64,000 bases of DNA from Saccharum officinarum (taxonomy: Eukaryota > Streptophyta > Magnoliopsida > Poales > Poaceae). Position numbers and translations under genes: made by a program. The notes beneath the pieces were generated by a model. The model saw only the letters and a list, made by a program, of their open reading frames with translations. It was not told the origin of the DNA and made no database searches. The DNA lies in the NCBI GenBank assembly GCA_020631735.1, contig CM036225.1:66080662-66144661 (forward strand), in the 5' to 3' direction. How positions within the stretch are numbered: the first letter of the stretch is position 1; each line of letters opens with the position of its first letter. Positions 19,781 through 32,079 of the stretch are shown here, in pieces.

Positions 19781-22560
19781 CCTAGGAGACCAAGCTATCA
19801 CATTAGCATTATTTAGTTGATATCACAGTTCATACATCATGGAAATACAGGGTTACAAGGTATTACAACACTGAGTAACACACTATTATACAATGCCATA
19901 CTAGCGGAAATGCACACAAAACAGCTTTAGAGAAGACATAGCGCATCAGCGGGTGAAGGCTCCTCCTTCACTGGCAATCATCAGAGTAGACATAGCATGT
20001 CAGCTAGTGAAGGCTCCTCCTTCACAGGAACCTTGAGCGTAGGACAAAACCACCTAATCCTTCTAATCTATGTTGTTGTCGTTGTCGTAGATGACATCCA
20101 AACCTGCTGAACAATTATCAATACAATTTGTATTGGCCACTGGCTCCCACCCTATGCTTTGCGTTCTCTTTGTGGTAAGTAGAATGCAAGGGTAAAGCAA
20201 AATACCTATTTATGGTTGAACTTTTCCTATGCAAGTTTATCAATATTTTATAATTGTTCTCAAATTTTAACCCATCTCATCCACGCATCCATCCATCCAA
20301 CCCACACATCTCATCACACACACTCTCTCTCTCTAGGTGATAAGGATGACTCCCTCTCGCGCCTTGCCTCATTGGTTCACGCCGGATCTAATAAAACCTA
20401 GGGGAGAGAAGAAGACACCACTCACTAATCAAGAGCGTCGTATATCATATGAATGTCCATGACTTGGGACATGGCTATATGTATAGATTGATCAACTCTA
20501 ATGCTGTACAATGTCTAGGCTGATACCGGGCTACCTTCTAACTGGTACGATGCCACCTTACCACTCAGCCCTAGGGCACCCCGGAGTCCACTGGCACGCT
20601 GAGACTGTGAGACGTAGTACCGGGCCACCAAGGTCACCACACAGTCTTAGGAGGGTGTGGGCCACCAGCCCGTACCTCCCTACACTATCCACTACCAACC
20701 TAGTAGTAGTGGCATCACCCTAGTTAGATGGCATGCTATTTCTCACTCATCAGGAACGAGTGGCGTGCACGAAGGGTCCTAGGGTCTCAAGGCATACCAG
20801 TCCTTAGTGGGATTGTCGACGGTCGTTAACTACAATTATAAACCGTCAACAAAACATGAATAAGAGCATAAATCAATCCCCAACATAGAATTAGGGGTTA
20901 AACTGACATGATTCCACAGGTTTTGGTGAATCTGTGTTTCTGCAGGGGTTACTCAGGAAAAGAGGTAAAGAGGACCCACACGTTGGGCTAAAAAGTATAT
21001 TCTACATGGGCACCAACGTAGGAAGGATCTAGAAGACACGAGAAGACGACCCACCAAAGGAGGGGCCTACCTGCCATAGAGGGGGGGTCGACCGACCCAC
21101 CCCTAGGTCGGCTGACCTAGCCTGGTCCCACCTATCAGCCATCTTTGCACGTCGGTCTCCCATCACCATTGAGGTCCAATCTTCACTATAGATCAAAGTC
21201 GGTTTGATCCGAGGGCTCTAGTTCACCCCACCGGCCTATATAAGCAGCCCTGTATCCCCCTGAGGCAAAGGCATCCTGAAATCCTAATTCATATTTTCTA
21301 CTGAGGATCAAGAGAGGGTCCCATGAAAGGATCAACCTCTTAAGAGCCAGCATTCAAGAGAGATTAGTCCTAAGTAGGATCTAGTCTTTAGAAATAGAGA
21401 GGTAGAGAGAGAAGAGTTTGGAGGAGGTGCCCGCCTGTTGGTGCTCCCTCTACGGCTTGTACCTTGGTAGAAGTCAACCTACGTCTGAGATTTCTCTGGT
21501 AATCAACTTCTTATTTTAGTTAGCAACAATATTCATATTGTTCTCCTAGTTTGTAAGTCTCTTTTGAGTACTTTAATCTATTCGGCTTAGGTTAAAGTAT
21601 TATTCATAGTGTAAGCGTGGCGCTTAGGCTTAGATAACTCGTAGATGCACCCTACTTTCTGGATCAGTGGTAGATTCACGATTGTAATAGCTACTATATA
21701 TATATATATATATGACAATACTCTCTATATATATTTAGTTCATTGAATCCTCTGTAGTCCATCTCCCGTCTATAGGCCAAGTAGGACCTAGTTGCTAAGG
21801 AAAGCATCCTCTGCTAGTGTCTTTTCTTAAGTAATGTCCCTAGATAGAATAGTAGAAGACATAGTTTACTGAGATTAGAACAAGAAGACCTTGGCAATTT
21901 TCTCTACACTCTCGACCTTCTTAAGTCTTGTTGCTGCTCCGGGTTAAGTTGGACCGTAGTTAACCTCACATGTTTCCCTGTGGATACGATATTTAAAACC
22001 CTCCGTGTGAAAGCTACAGTAGTATCCGTGAGCTTGCATATTTATCTGTGTGCGTTAAAATATACCAATAGGGACCGAACAAGATATCTTCTCGTAGGGG
22101 ATAACTAACACCTCGTGCCTCGATGACACCTCCATCTCGGGATTTGCCCCATGAAGACACTCCTCCCCGGGATCTACTCATTTCACATGTACCTACCACA
22201 GGTACCTCACACAGGGGATGCCCAGGTCACGCCCCTCGTCGAATGACTCGTCGACCCTCACCACACACCCAAGACTCATGCCAAGATCTCCCTATGTTAT
22301 TACCAGATTACCGACACCAAGTGCCTCAGCCACTCACAACAATCCTCCACACAGCATCACATCACATATATAATGCAAGTAGAAGTAAGCAACAAGTAGT
22401 AAGCGAGCGACTAGCCTATCAGCGGGTGTGCAGGGGTAAGGCTACGTCAAGGTATAGGCTTTCAAGCAATTCTACCATGCAACCTATCACAGTGTATTTG
22501 CATAAAGTAAAGCACTAGTAGCTACATATTGCATGCCTAATAGGATTCTACGAGGTTGGG
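19780..22560. mobile_element. Degenerate LTR-retroelement sequence containing a solo LTR
   Basis: Non-coding sequence with features familiar from grass gypsy-type LTRs and leaders: an opening TGTGATAGTCCTAGG...CTATCACA stem (19771-19803) and duplicated GTGAAGGCTCCTCCTTCAC segments (near 19955 and 20010). Sequence continues naturally across the solo LTR at 20814-22070. I could not define both ends of the outer element. Confidence 0.4.
20814..22070 (+). mobile_element. Solo LTR (gypsy type)
   Basis: A 1257-bp segment starting TGTCGACGGTCG and ending GTTAAAATATACCAATA; the usual terminal CA has become TA. Flanks are GGGAT (20809-20813) and GGGAC (22071-22075), a target duplication with one mismatch. 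Inside, TATATAAGC near 21240 is a candidate TATA box. The terminal CCGTGAGCTTGCATATTTAT block is characteristic, from memory, of grass gypsy LTR ends. A TA microsatellite lies at 21695-21712. Confidence 0.6.
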
Positions 22561-22984
22561 TGGGACGTGGCACCTGTTCGTTGCAGACACGTCGTTGTTC
22601 ACATCTCCCTTAGCAGTCACATTTTGTTGCCGCTCATGTCTTCTTCCTCCAATGGATTCTGATCCGATCAATGTTATCCTCGATGCAGCTACCCCGATAG
22701 AGCTAGAGCAACAATCAAGGCAAAAGAGCAATCAATCTCTAACCAAGATCCAGCAACCCCCAAAAAGTAGCAAGAAACAGAAAGATCAAACAATATCAAA
22801 TGAACACCTGCACAAAAAAGACTTAGCCCTCGTGGAGGGTGTCCGATCCTTGGGCTTGAAAGATGTAGAAGTGGTTGTCTACTAAGCACAAGCTCGAGTC
22901 ATAGCCTTCAAATAGCCAGTACTTCCTGGGCCAATCGTACTGACTTGTATGGCTTCAAGAATGATGGGCCAGACCCTAGCTCAG

Positions 22985-24400
22985 CTTAGGCAAACACCAC
23001 GGCTCACAGTCTTCCGATCCGGGCATCATGGAGATTGACAGGAACCGAAAAGATTGCAAGCAAGAGAGGAAAACAAGAACAGCGGGGTTTGCCCCTTGTA
23101 TCCTTTTAACCCACAAGTCACAATTACACAACAACCAAGCAAGAATGAACAACAACACGAAGCACAAGAATTGTGACTTGGTTCCAAGGTACTTCGGCCC
23201 ACACACCATGGCATTAGGCGGAAGCAAAAGAATTTGGAACAAGAGAATAGAGGGTGGCTACAGGTCCTCTCGATCCACACGACACATCAATGTCAAGAGC
23301 TGAGAAGAAAGTAGCACAAGAGGGGTAGAGAGGAGAAGATCGGCTAGGCACGTCCATGTCGCATCCTCGGTGAAGACGGTTTTCTAATGGTCGATCGGGT
23401 CGACTCGGATAGTTTCGAGAGCATGACATGGACCTTAGCTTCGCTAACTAGAAGTGATAGTCTGGTCTTTGATCCAATCGTCATGGCAAAGGATGGGATC
23501 GAATAGAGCAGGCCAATGGGGAAAGGGAGCCATTCCGATCTCTCTCTCAATCTGTACGCCATTGTAATTGATGAGAATCGAAGAGAGGATGGAACAGGAG
23601 AAGAGAAAAGAGGGGCGGTGATCTACCTCCTTCCAATCCACATGCCACGACAAAAGGTGGGGCATCGGAAAGGTGTGACACACTAGAGAACACCAACACC
23701 CAAATCCACTTGTAAGGTACCTCGACCTACATGCACTAAATGACACCAGGACACCCCTAGGGATTTTAGCAGTGTGGTTGTCACCACAAGAACCTAAGGA
23801 GTGCTAAGGTCTAAAATAGGTACCAGCATACAAGGGGCTTGAGAAAGAAGAAGCCAAAAGAGAGGGGGATTCACCTTCCTTTGATCCACCCGCCATAGCA
23901 GTCGGTGGGAATCGAAGGAATGGAATCAAGAGAGCAATAAAAGAACACTAAAGGACAAACAAGTGAAAAGGATTTTTGGTTCTGTCGTACTTCGATACAT
24001 GTCATGGCAATAGACATGAATCGAAGAAGTTGGAACAAGATGGCTCAACCACATCCTACTAGATCGATGAGGATCGAAAGAGAGAACAAGAGAAGATAAA
24101 AGAACAGCTTCCGCATTCTCTCAACCTACTCATCATGGCAACGGATAGAGGTTGGAAGAAAAGAGACATGAGCCTCGCACAGTTCCTCGATCCACACCAA
24201 CTCATAGGGCACCATGACCTCCGTGCATCTAAAGTGGCACAATGCTATTCCTAGGGTTGATAATGACGAGGTTGTCACCTCTAGATCCAAAGAAACGCTA
24301 TGGTCTATGTGGCACAAGCATATTAGGTAGTTAGGAAGAATAAAAGAGCAAAAGATGTAGAGCCTGGTGGTCATGGTGAGGCAATTCGCGGCCATGAGCT
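22985..24400. repeat. Diverged palindromic repeat series
   Basis: About a dozen diverged units, each built as TCGATCCAC...GCCATGGCA...GGATCGAA and therefore partly self-complementary. Clear examples start near 23180, 23258, 23466, 23627, 23872, 23987, 24118 and 24185, at irregular spacing of about 60-150 bases. No coding potential. It is probably internal or LTR sequence of an old retroelement. Confidence 0.5.
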
Positions 24401-24799
24401 TTACCTACACGAGTTGGCTCTCGTCGTCCCACGATTGTCGTCTCCTAGTTAGTCTCTCACTAGACTAGGTCACGGAGGGCTCATCGTGTGCGGGTAATAT
24501 CTGCACCGTGTTGAGTCCGCAATGGCCACGTCCTAGGGTCAAATATGGTCGCTAACGATCATAGTTCAATGGAGACAACTAAAACACAAGAGAAGGGATC
24601 ATGCTTAGTGTTACGGCCATGGCGAGATGAACTCACGATCGTAATGTTCAAACATATCGCTTCTTAACCGGCTAGAAGGCATGGTCTACCACCAACATGC
24701 AAACACACAAACCCACAACACAGTGGAGTAGCACATAACCATAGCAAGAGATAAACTAGCACGAAGGCACGACATATGCATATATATAGATAGATCATA

Positions 24800-25610
24800 T
24801 GTGAACAAGTATGAGCAAAAGAGGAATGAAAGGAGCGAGCTTGTCAGCATCGAGGATGGCGCCGGCGAGGTTCAAGGGTTCGACCTTGGGGCGGTGAAGG
24901 AGGCAAGGCTTGTTGCAGGGTTCGACGGAGCATCTAGGCAAGCTACGGCCAGCTGTGGCCTGCTGCAAAAAGCCTTGGCCAGCTACAGCCTGCTGCTGGC
25001 CGACTATGGCTAGCTATAGCTTGCTGTTGGCGCCCAAGGTTGTCTAAAGCTTGGTTTTATAGCCCCCAAGAAAATAGAGCCGTTATACCCCTTCACTGGG
25101 CTGTCTGCGCAGTGACCGAACAAGCTAGAGTCCGGTCACGCTGAGTCCAGTCACTCACAGCGGTCTACGTGTCCCTCGCGTTCAACCCCTGCCACACTGT
25201 CTTAACGGTCGACTCCACGCGCACACGCGTTAAGTGGCGACCGGACGCGCCAGCTAGATCGACCGAACTCGTACCCAAGTAGCGTCCGATCGAGTCAAGA
25301 GAGCTCCCAGAGCCGTTTTTTTCGCGACCGGGCATGTACGGTCACGCTAACCGGACCCAAAACTGCGTCCGGTCCATTCTCTCTCAGCATGCCACGCCAC
25401 ATCACCCCGACCAAACGTGGCACAATCGCATTCAATCAGACTTCGCCAGCAGAGTCTAGTCATGGCCAGCATACTGCCAGCGCCTGGGACACTGATCGGA
25501 CACGTCCGGTCACCACAGTGACCCTCTTCACTTCTCAAATTTCTTCTCCTTTACAAATGTGCCAACACCACCAAGTGTATATCACTATGTGCATGTGTTT
25601 TTAGCTTTTT
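24800..25610 (-). mobile_element. Old copia-type LTR fragment, minus strand
   Basis: Read on the minus strand it shows repeated GACCGGAC/GTCCGGTC motifs, then GGGGTATAACGGCTCTAT and a TATA-like GGCTATAAAACC near 25050. This is the same order as in the copia LTRs at 46.5 and 55.1 kb (GTCCGGTC cluster, TAACGGCTCTAT, GGGGTA, TATA). It is therefore probably an older, diverged member of a related lineage in opposite orientation. Boundaries were not found. Confidence 0.5.
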
Positions 25611-27380
25611 CACTATCATTTTCCAAAGGATTTTCACTTTCTCTTTCCATGCCACTCGACCCTAGCAACATTGCAATGTTAGATCGCTCAAGTGGCACTA
25701 GATGACCGATATACAAACAAGTTTGCCCCTCTTGATAGTACGGCCATCTATCCTAAACCCAGTCATAAACTTCTCTACACACCTATGATCGGTGAAATGA
25801 AATGCCCCATAGGTTATACCTTTACCTTGCGTATTCCATTCCATCTCCTCCAATGTTGATACAATACATGCACCAACACTATCACAAATGATATGGTCCA
25901 CTTCATATCATCATGTGACCTTATTGGTTCATCGATCTTGACCTCACTTGCTCTTCACCGTTGTATCGGTCCATCGGCACCTAGTCTTTGCTCAAGCATC
26001 CCACCATGTGGTCCAGCGCTTCAAAGCCTCCAACTTGCCCTTCACTCTTGCAACTGGTCCATCAAGCCAAGTCTTATCTTGATCTTCTCCACCTTAGTCA
26101 CATGACTCCATGTCATGTCTCATATGCAATTAGCTCCTTCATCACATGTACCTATGACAAATCTCCTGTGTATCTCACATAAACACTTATTAGTCCACCT
26201 AAGTTGTCACTCAATTACCAAAACCAAACAAGAACCTTTCACTACCCCTCAATCGTGGAGTAAGAAATGCATTCACCTGTTCCTATGTACCTGGGCACCA
26301 CGCCCATTTACACAGAAACTACCCAGTCCCCTAGGACTCCGACCCTACGGATCAACAAGTAAAAGACTTGGGCACACCCGAAGGCACGATGAACTGTCAC
26401 CTCAACTTAGCTCTATTTCTATCCATATAAGATGTATGAATGATTAAGCATAAAGTTCTATATGTCATAACATAAGAACTTAGCTCTAGTTCGTATGCAA
26501 AAGAGGTAAAGATAAAGTGAGAACTTGAATATAGTAGAAATCTTCATATTATTCATACCAAGACTTCTCCAAGACAAGCTCTCCAATGTAGTTTTCCTAG
26601 CTCCAAATACTACTATGGAAAAAAGAAAAGTACAAGTGTGGAGAGTAGCGCTCAAATGTGGTGTGTGTTTGGGAAGAGAGCTCTCCCCTCTATTTATACT
26701 AGTCTAAGGGCAGTTTCATGGGAGTTATACATGGTAACCTAGCAAACTACCCTTGGGAGCCTTAATTGCACCGTCTGAAGCTGGCTGGGCCTGAGAAGCG
26801 ACGTGGGGGCTACGAGCGCACCCCTGGTGCGGCTGCACCTAGGCTGGCCCGTCCTGCCACTGCCTTCACATGACAGGCTACTGGTTGGGCCTAGAGCGCA
26901 ACCATGTCAGTTGTTGGCCCAGTTTTGATAGTTGGATGGGCCTTCTTCTCATACCTTTCGACTAGTTTTCCACTGTATTCGTGTATATGTCCTACAAAAC
27001 AATGTTCTTCCAATACAAGTGGAACTATGTCAATGTTAAAGACATGTGTGTAAAACATGTTAGTTTTCTCCTTTTTTGGATCTTAGTTGGCAATCAGATT
27101 TGGTCGATAAGAACCGCCAACACCATCCTAGGTGGTTCTCCAAGTAGTACGGAACCAGCAGGTGGAGCAACTACATCCTAAAAAAAGAGATAGCAATTCA
27201 GTGATAAAATATAAAACTTAACAAATAAAACAAGAAAGTTACAAAATGTTGAAAACTTAACAAGTTACACACGCACTTTACAAATGCTGAAAAATAAATT
27301 AAAGATCAAAGGAATTTAGAGATGAAACAAAATGGTATGAACTTTACAAAAAATGAAGTACACCAATTATTTGCACCTGA
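25611..27380. other. Retroelement-derived spacer
   Basis: No gene supported. On the minus strand AGTATAAATAGAGGGG (26686-26700) is a good TATA-box match in LTR-like context, suggesting another old minus-strand LTR around 26.2-27.0 kb. Several open frames of 60-110 codons on both strands have no recognisable domain. Confidence 0.35.
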
Positions 27381-27384
27381 CTAA

Positions 27385-30186
27385 GCGGCCAATGGCATGT
27401 ATGTGAATTGTGGCCAAGTTTGTCGCATCTGCCACATTGGTTCTGCTCGGAGTCAATAAGAAAGGGGGTTGCTCTACCTCACCTTGTCCTTCCTGAAACC
27501 TGATCGATAACCATCTTGTGTCTCGTCCTCTTCCTGGTTCCACATTTGTCCCAACGGTACCCTGGATCCGCAATGTATTTCGAACCCATGTACGGTGGCC
27601 ATTGTGATTCGTCAAGGTAAGGCTCAAAACAGGGAGACCATGTACGTACAAGGCTATCAACACTAAACTCCCACGATATCTTGCTCTTGTAAGCAAAGTT
27701 GCGATGCTGTGATGCTGCAACATAGTGAGAACATGGAAAGTGGTACTGCCTTGTTCTCCCACACATGCATGAGAAATCCATGAGCACAACAATATAGCTC
27801 CTTGACGGCCGGACCTCACCATCGCTAGTTGTACCACCCTTTTCTATGACCTCGTACTTGCCCGTGTCGTGGTCAAAGCATTTGATCTCATGTGTGCGGG
27901 CCCCATCCTTTGCCTTATCAAGATGCTATTGAGGTTTAGGTGCCCATGACTCATTATTGCTCTGTCGTGCCATTGCATGTGTCTCTCGTTAAACCATGCA
28001 ACAAGCCTGTAGAAGGTGAATAATACGATAGCATTGACGGGCATGGCACATATACCCTTAAGCACAATATTAAATGACTCTTCCATGTTGCTTGTCTAAA
28101 ACTCATACCTCCAGCCACCATCGTCATAAGCCCTTGTCCATTTTTCAGGTTCCCTAAGCAATCCACTCAACAACTGTCTACCTTCAGCGTTTGTCACAGT
28201 TTTTAGCTGCTCCAACTTCTCTTGGAAGTACTGCACCTCAAGCATGCGAGCAACCTCCTCAAATAAGGAAAGTTACCCTTTGTACCATCCTTGCGGAGTA
28301 AATTCTCTACAAGGTGCCGAATGCACCAATGGTGGTGCAAAAGTGCATACCTCAGAATCTGCTCCTATACGGCACTAAGTATACCTTGGTGTCTATTAGA
28401 TATGACACTAACCTCCCTGCCTGGGCCTACAACATGAATCCGAACGAGCCACAAGAACCATGCCCAGCTGTCTTTGTTCTCCCTCTCCACCAAAGCAAAT
28501 GCCAAAGGAACCCATGCGTTGTCTGCGTCACAGGAAATGACTATCAACAGTGTGCCCATGTACTTGCCAAGAAGAAAAGTACCATTAATGGAGAACACGG
28601 GATGATAATGCCTGAAGGCCTCGACGCACTGAGGAAAGCACCAGAATGCACGAAAAAACATGCTTCTCGTCCTTCCATTCATTCGGTTTCGAGATATACT
28701 CATAATGCATACCTGGATTAACTGCTTTGATTGCATTGAGCAGCGCTGGCAACTGCTCGTACCCCTCCTCCTAGTCCCCATATATCATCTTCCACGCCGC
28801 TGCTTTGCCCTCCATGCTTTTCCATACCTTATCTCGTATCCAAATATCTTCTCAGTCATGGACATAATTGTCCTCACCTTCAAATTGGGTTGTCCCTTCA
28901 ATGTTGAGTATAATTTTTTTTGGCAATGAGGGTTGAGGTCAACTGTTGATGCTTCTGTTTTAGATCTTTCTCAGCAAAAGTGTGTGGATCTACAATTTTG
29001 GTGATCTTGAACTTTCCTGTGACCTTCTGTTTTCAAGCACAAACCATCCAATTACAATCGGCCTTCTCGCACACAACTGTGTACTGCCGCTCAACATAGG
29101 AATGCCTCACCTTGAATGGTCTTTTACGTTTCAAAGAATACTCCTGTAACCACCTTCTCAATGCAGGCAAGTCCTTGAAGACCAAGCCCTTCTAAATTTC
29201 AATGCTGTCCCCGGCCTCAGGAGCCTCTAGCAGCTTATCATCTCTTCCTTCTGCATAAGCATTTTGAGAATGACTGAGATCGCTAAATTCATAAACCACT
29301 GGATCATGATTAGGACAAAAAAGGTCTGATGAGTTCCATATCTTGTTCGCTCAATGCTGCAGCAGGGTAGTCATCATTGGAATCAATGGCTCTTGCTGTC
29401 CCATAAGGTTCCTCCTCATCCGTAGTCTGAACATCCACACTATTAGAGGCCCTACACATATGGTCCACGTTGGATGGAGGCACAGGAGGACAACTAACAT
29501 TATCAGGAATGTCTCTTGCATTACAAGCAAAAATAAGAATTGCATTGAGACAAAGGAATGGAATCATGGGCGAAAGCTAAAGTCTTACTACGACACTTAC
29601 TTGGATGATTTTGGGTCAAAGGGGTCTCATGAGGGGCCGTCACATCAACATCAGTCCAACATTCTCCATGAACAGGAGGACAAATTCCAACCTCATTCAG
29701 GGCAGATTGAGCATCGGGCAGCACAACCACATCTTCCACCTCCACCTCACGGTTGGGTAACGGAGAGTCAGAAGGTGCTGGATTCGCCAGTTCTGGCAAG
29801 AACCCATGAGGGGGTGAATGCCCATTAGGGGGTGAATACCCATGAGGGGTGGGATCAATGGACAACTGCCGCAAAACCAAATTCAAGCATTGAAACTCAT
29901 TCTTCATGACAGTTTTGACATACTTCTCTCAGTCACCCTGAGATGCAATTGGGAACAACCACCTAAAAATTCGGTCTGATTTACCGTAGTGAAGTAACCC
30001 CTGAATTGAGATGGCATCCTGATTTTAGTTCCAATGAAGCTCATCACGAGCCCTACCAAGCAGCTCTCTAAACGACGATCGATCATCGAATATCAGAGGC
30101 ACCCTTTGCTTTCCAACAAAACTGACATTGCCATACTCATCTTCCTCCGCACTTCCTCCATGATACATGGTGACTACGTTGTCCAT
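27385..30186 (-). pseudogene. MuDR-type Mutator transposase, decayed
   Basis: Pieces of a grass MuDR-like transposase occur in order on the minus strand. Start region at 30186 (MDNVVTMYHGGSAEEDEYG); acidic block with DEEEPYGTARAIDSNDDYP near 29.4 kb; MuDR N-terminal region near 29.1 kb (YSLKRKRPFKVRHSYVE); MULE transposase core at 28.78-28.37 kb (PLAFALVERENKDSWAWFL); the EESFNIVLKGICAMPV block at 28.08 kb; a SWIM zinc finger near 27.75 kb (CMCGRTRQYHFPCSH); and a CCHC knuckle at 27394-27436 (CGRCDKLGHNSHTC). The pieces lie in different frames with several stops, so it is a pseudogene. Two positions normally occupied by catalytic Asp read Asn (INGTFL and ISNRHQGI). Terminal inverted repeats of the parent element were not located. 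Confidence 0.85.
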
Positions 30187-30397
30187 CTAGCTGGTATGCA
30201 CAACACGAAAGTTATTACGGTTATATGACATAAATGTAACTACTTACATTATCTAACTACCTACCAAACTACCTAACTAATCCCTACGTAACTAAATTAC
30301 CTATCTACCGACCAAAGTAATTAAATAACCAAAATATCAAACTAAATAATCAATTACCTAACTATCTATCTATCTAACTAACTAACTAATTATCTGT

Positions 30398-30400
30398 CTG

Positions 30401-30466
<66 letters not shown>

Positions 30467-30467
30467 C
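30398..30467. repeat. CTAT/TATC microsatellite
   Basis: An uninterrupted run of TCTA units, with imperfect CTAA/CTAT units extending upstream to about 30240. It was probably expanded by slippage and is a likely length polymorphism. Confidence 0.95.
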
Positions 30468-31572
30468 AAATAATAAATTAACTAACTACATTTACTAACT
30501 AAATTTGCTAACTAAAATTGCTAACAAAATTTCCATACATGTGATGATGGGGGAGGCCTGGAGCGCCGGAGGAGGGCATGGAGGGGCGGGGCAGGGCCTC
30601 CTACAGTACGCCCCGGAGGCCCGTCGGCCCTCCGGTTTGCTGGTGAAATGGTGGGTGGCTGCCCTCGCCGTCGGTGGTCGTGGTGGGATGGGGCTGCGAC
30701 GATGGCGGCCGGAGGCGGTGGCAGGCGAACGGAGGAGGTGGCCCGGGCGGCGGTGACGAATGCGACCGTATGCGGCCGAGCAGGCGGTGGCCGGAGGCGG
30801 TCGGACGGGCACAAGCGGTAGAGAGATGGGAGCGAGAGAGTGAGAGAAAGTGAAAGAGATGGCGGGGGGTTAGGGTTCAAACCTCGGCGCCATGGATGGT
30901 GGCGCCGAGTCGCCAGCGTCGCTGTCCCATGGCAAATACCGAGACGTGTTACCTCGGCGCGGTAGGTTATGGCGCCAACCCCAGGGCTTAAAGTCGGGTT
31001 TATGTCTTCTAGAGGTCTAAACGTGAATATTTTTTTAAAAAAGGGACCAAATTGGAAAAAAAAAAAAAATCGGACCGGGAGCGACCTGATGCAAGGGTCG
31101 AGCTCGTCGTCGTCTGAGCTGACCTTGCGCCTGCATACCGCCCATGGCGACAGCACGCCCTACCCGTCCAGCACAGGCAGCCGCCCTCACACAGCCCCTG
31201 CCGGGGGACGCCCTCGGCATCTGCATGCGTCGAGCCCTACGCCGCTCGTGCCGGTGACCCGTGGCCCCATGGTGGAGCTCGCCCGTGCTAGTGACGGCAG
31301 CATCGTCGAGGGAAGAGAGAAGGCGTTGGCGATTGAGTGCTGACTGGTGAGGACAAGGGAGCACGTGCGTGCTAGTGCAATCGGCTCACGATGTCCTCTC
31401 TCCGACGTTTGTGCGTGCTTCACTTGCGTGCTAGTTGGATTGTGTTGGATATTTTGGATTCCAGTAGTATTGGATTGGACGGGATTTGGATGGCAAATAC
31501 GATTAAATGGACTGCACTTGATGAGGCGTTATTTTTGTTGGACTTTATGTTGAACTCTGTTAATTGGATTTG
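30468..31572. other. GC-rich block, no supported gene
   Basis: 30530-30960 is GC-rich with overlapping Pro/Arg/Ala-rich frames on both strands. The ACCTCGGCGC motif occurs near 30883 and 30951, and GGCGCC recurs three times, suggesting terminal or subterminal sequence of the neighbouring Mutator element. An A-run lies near 31058. 31090-31350 is again open on both strands without a domain. Confidence 0.4.
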
Positions 31573-31583
31573 GATGTCTACAG

Positions 31584-32076
31584 TAAGCCTGGGCGTTCGG
31601 TTCTTCGGTTTTTGACACGAATTCAATTCTCTACAAATAGGAACCGATCGGTTCTTTGCAAATCTTGGAACCGAGTAAAATCGGTTTCAGTTAGTTCGAT
31701 TCGGTTCTAGTTCTGACCGAACTAACCGAGGATTTACACAAACAGCAAAAAAAAAAGAATAGAAAAAATAGGAAAAAAGATTTTTAAAAAAACACGATGC
31801 CGAGGTTTTGAAAAATGTGAGGGCGTGAGGCTATGGGGGGGGTGTCATTCACCTTAAGGTGGTATTAGACCTACGTTGTAAAGTTTATTTGGCTTGTTTG
31901 TGAATTTCGGTTCTTTTGGTTAACCGAGTCTAGTAACCGAAATTTGATCAGTTAGTTCGGTTCCTGAGAACTGAGAACCGAGCAGCGAACTGAAATTTTC
32001 GGTTCCGATTCTTTTGGTTTCGATTCTAGTTCTTTCGGTTCTGTTCTCAGTTTTCGATTATTTTTGCCTAGCCTTA
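31584..32076. mobile_element. Second-level hAT-type MITE rich in CGGTTC
   Basis: Starts TAAGCCTGGGCGTTCGG and ends GCCTAGCCTTA, flanked by GTCTACAG (31576-31583 and, displaced by the third insertion, 33165-33172). Both termini carry many copies of CGGTTC/GAACCG. The 8-bp duplication fits hAT. There is no ORF. Its last bases are repeated at 33160-33164 as part of the innermost insertion's target duplication. Confidence 0.75.
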
Positions 32077-32079
32077 GTC

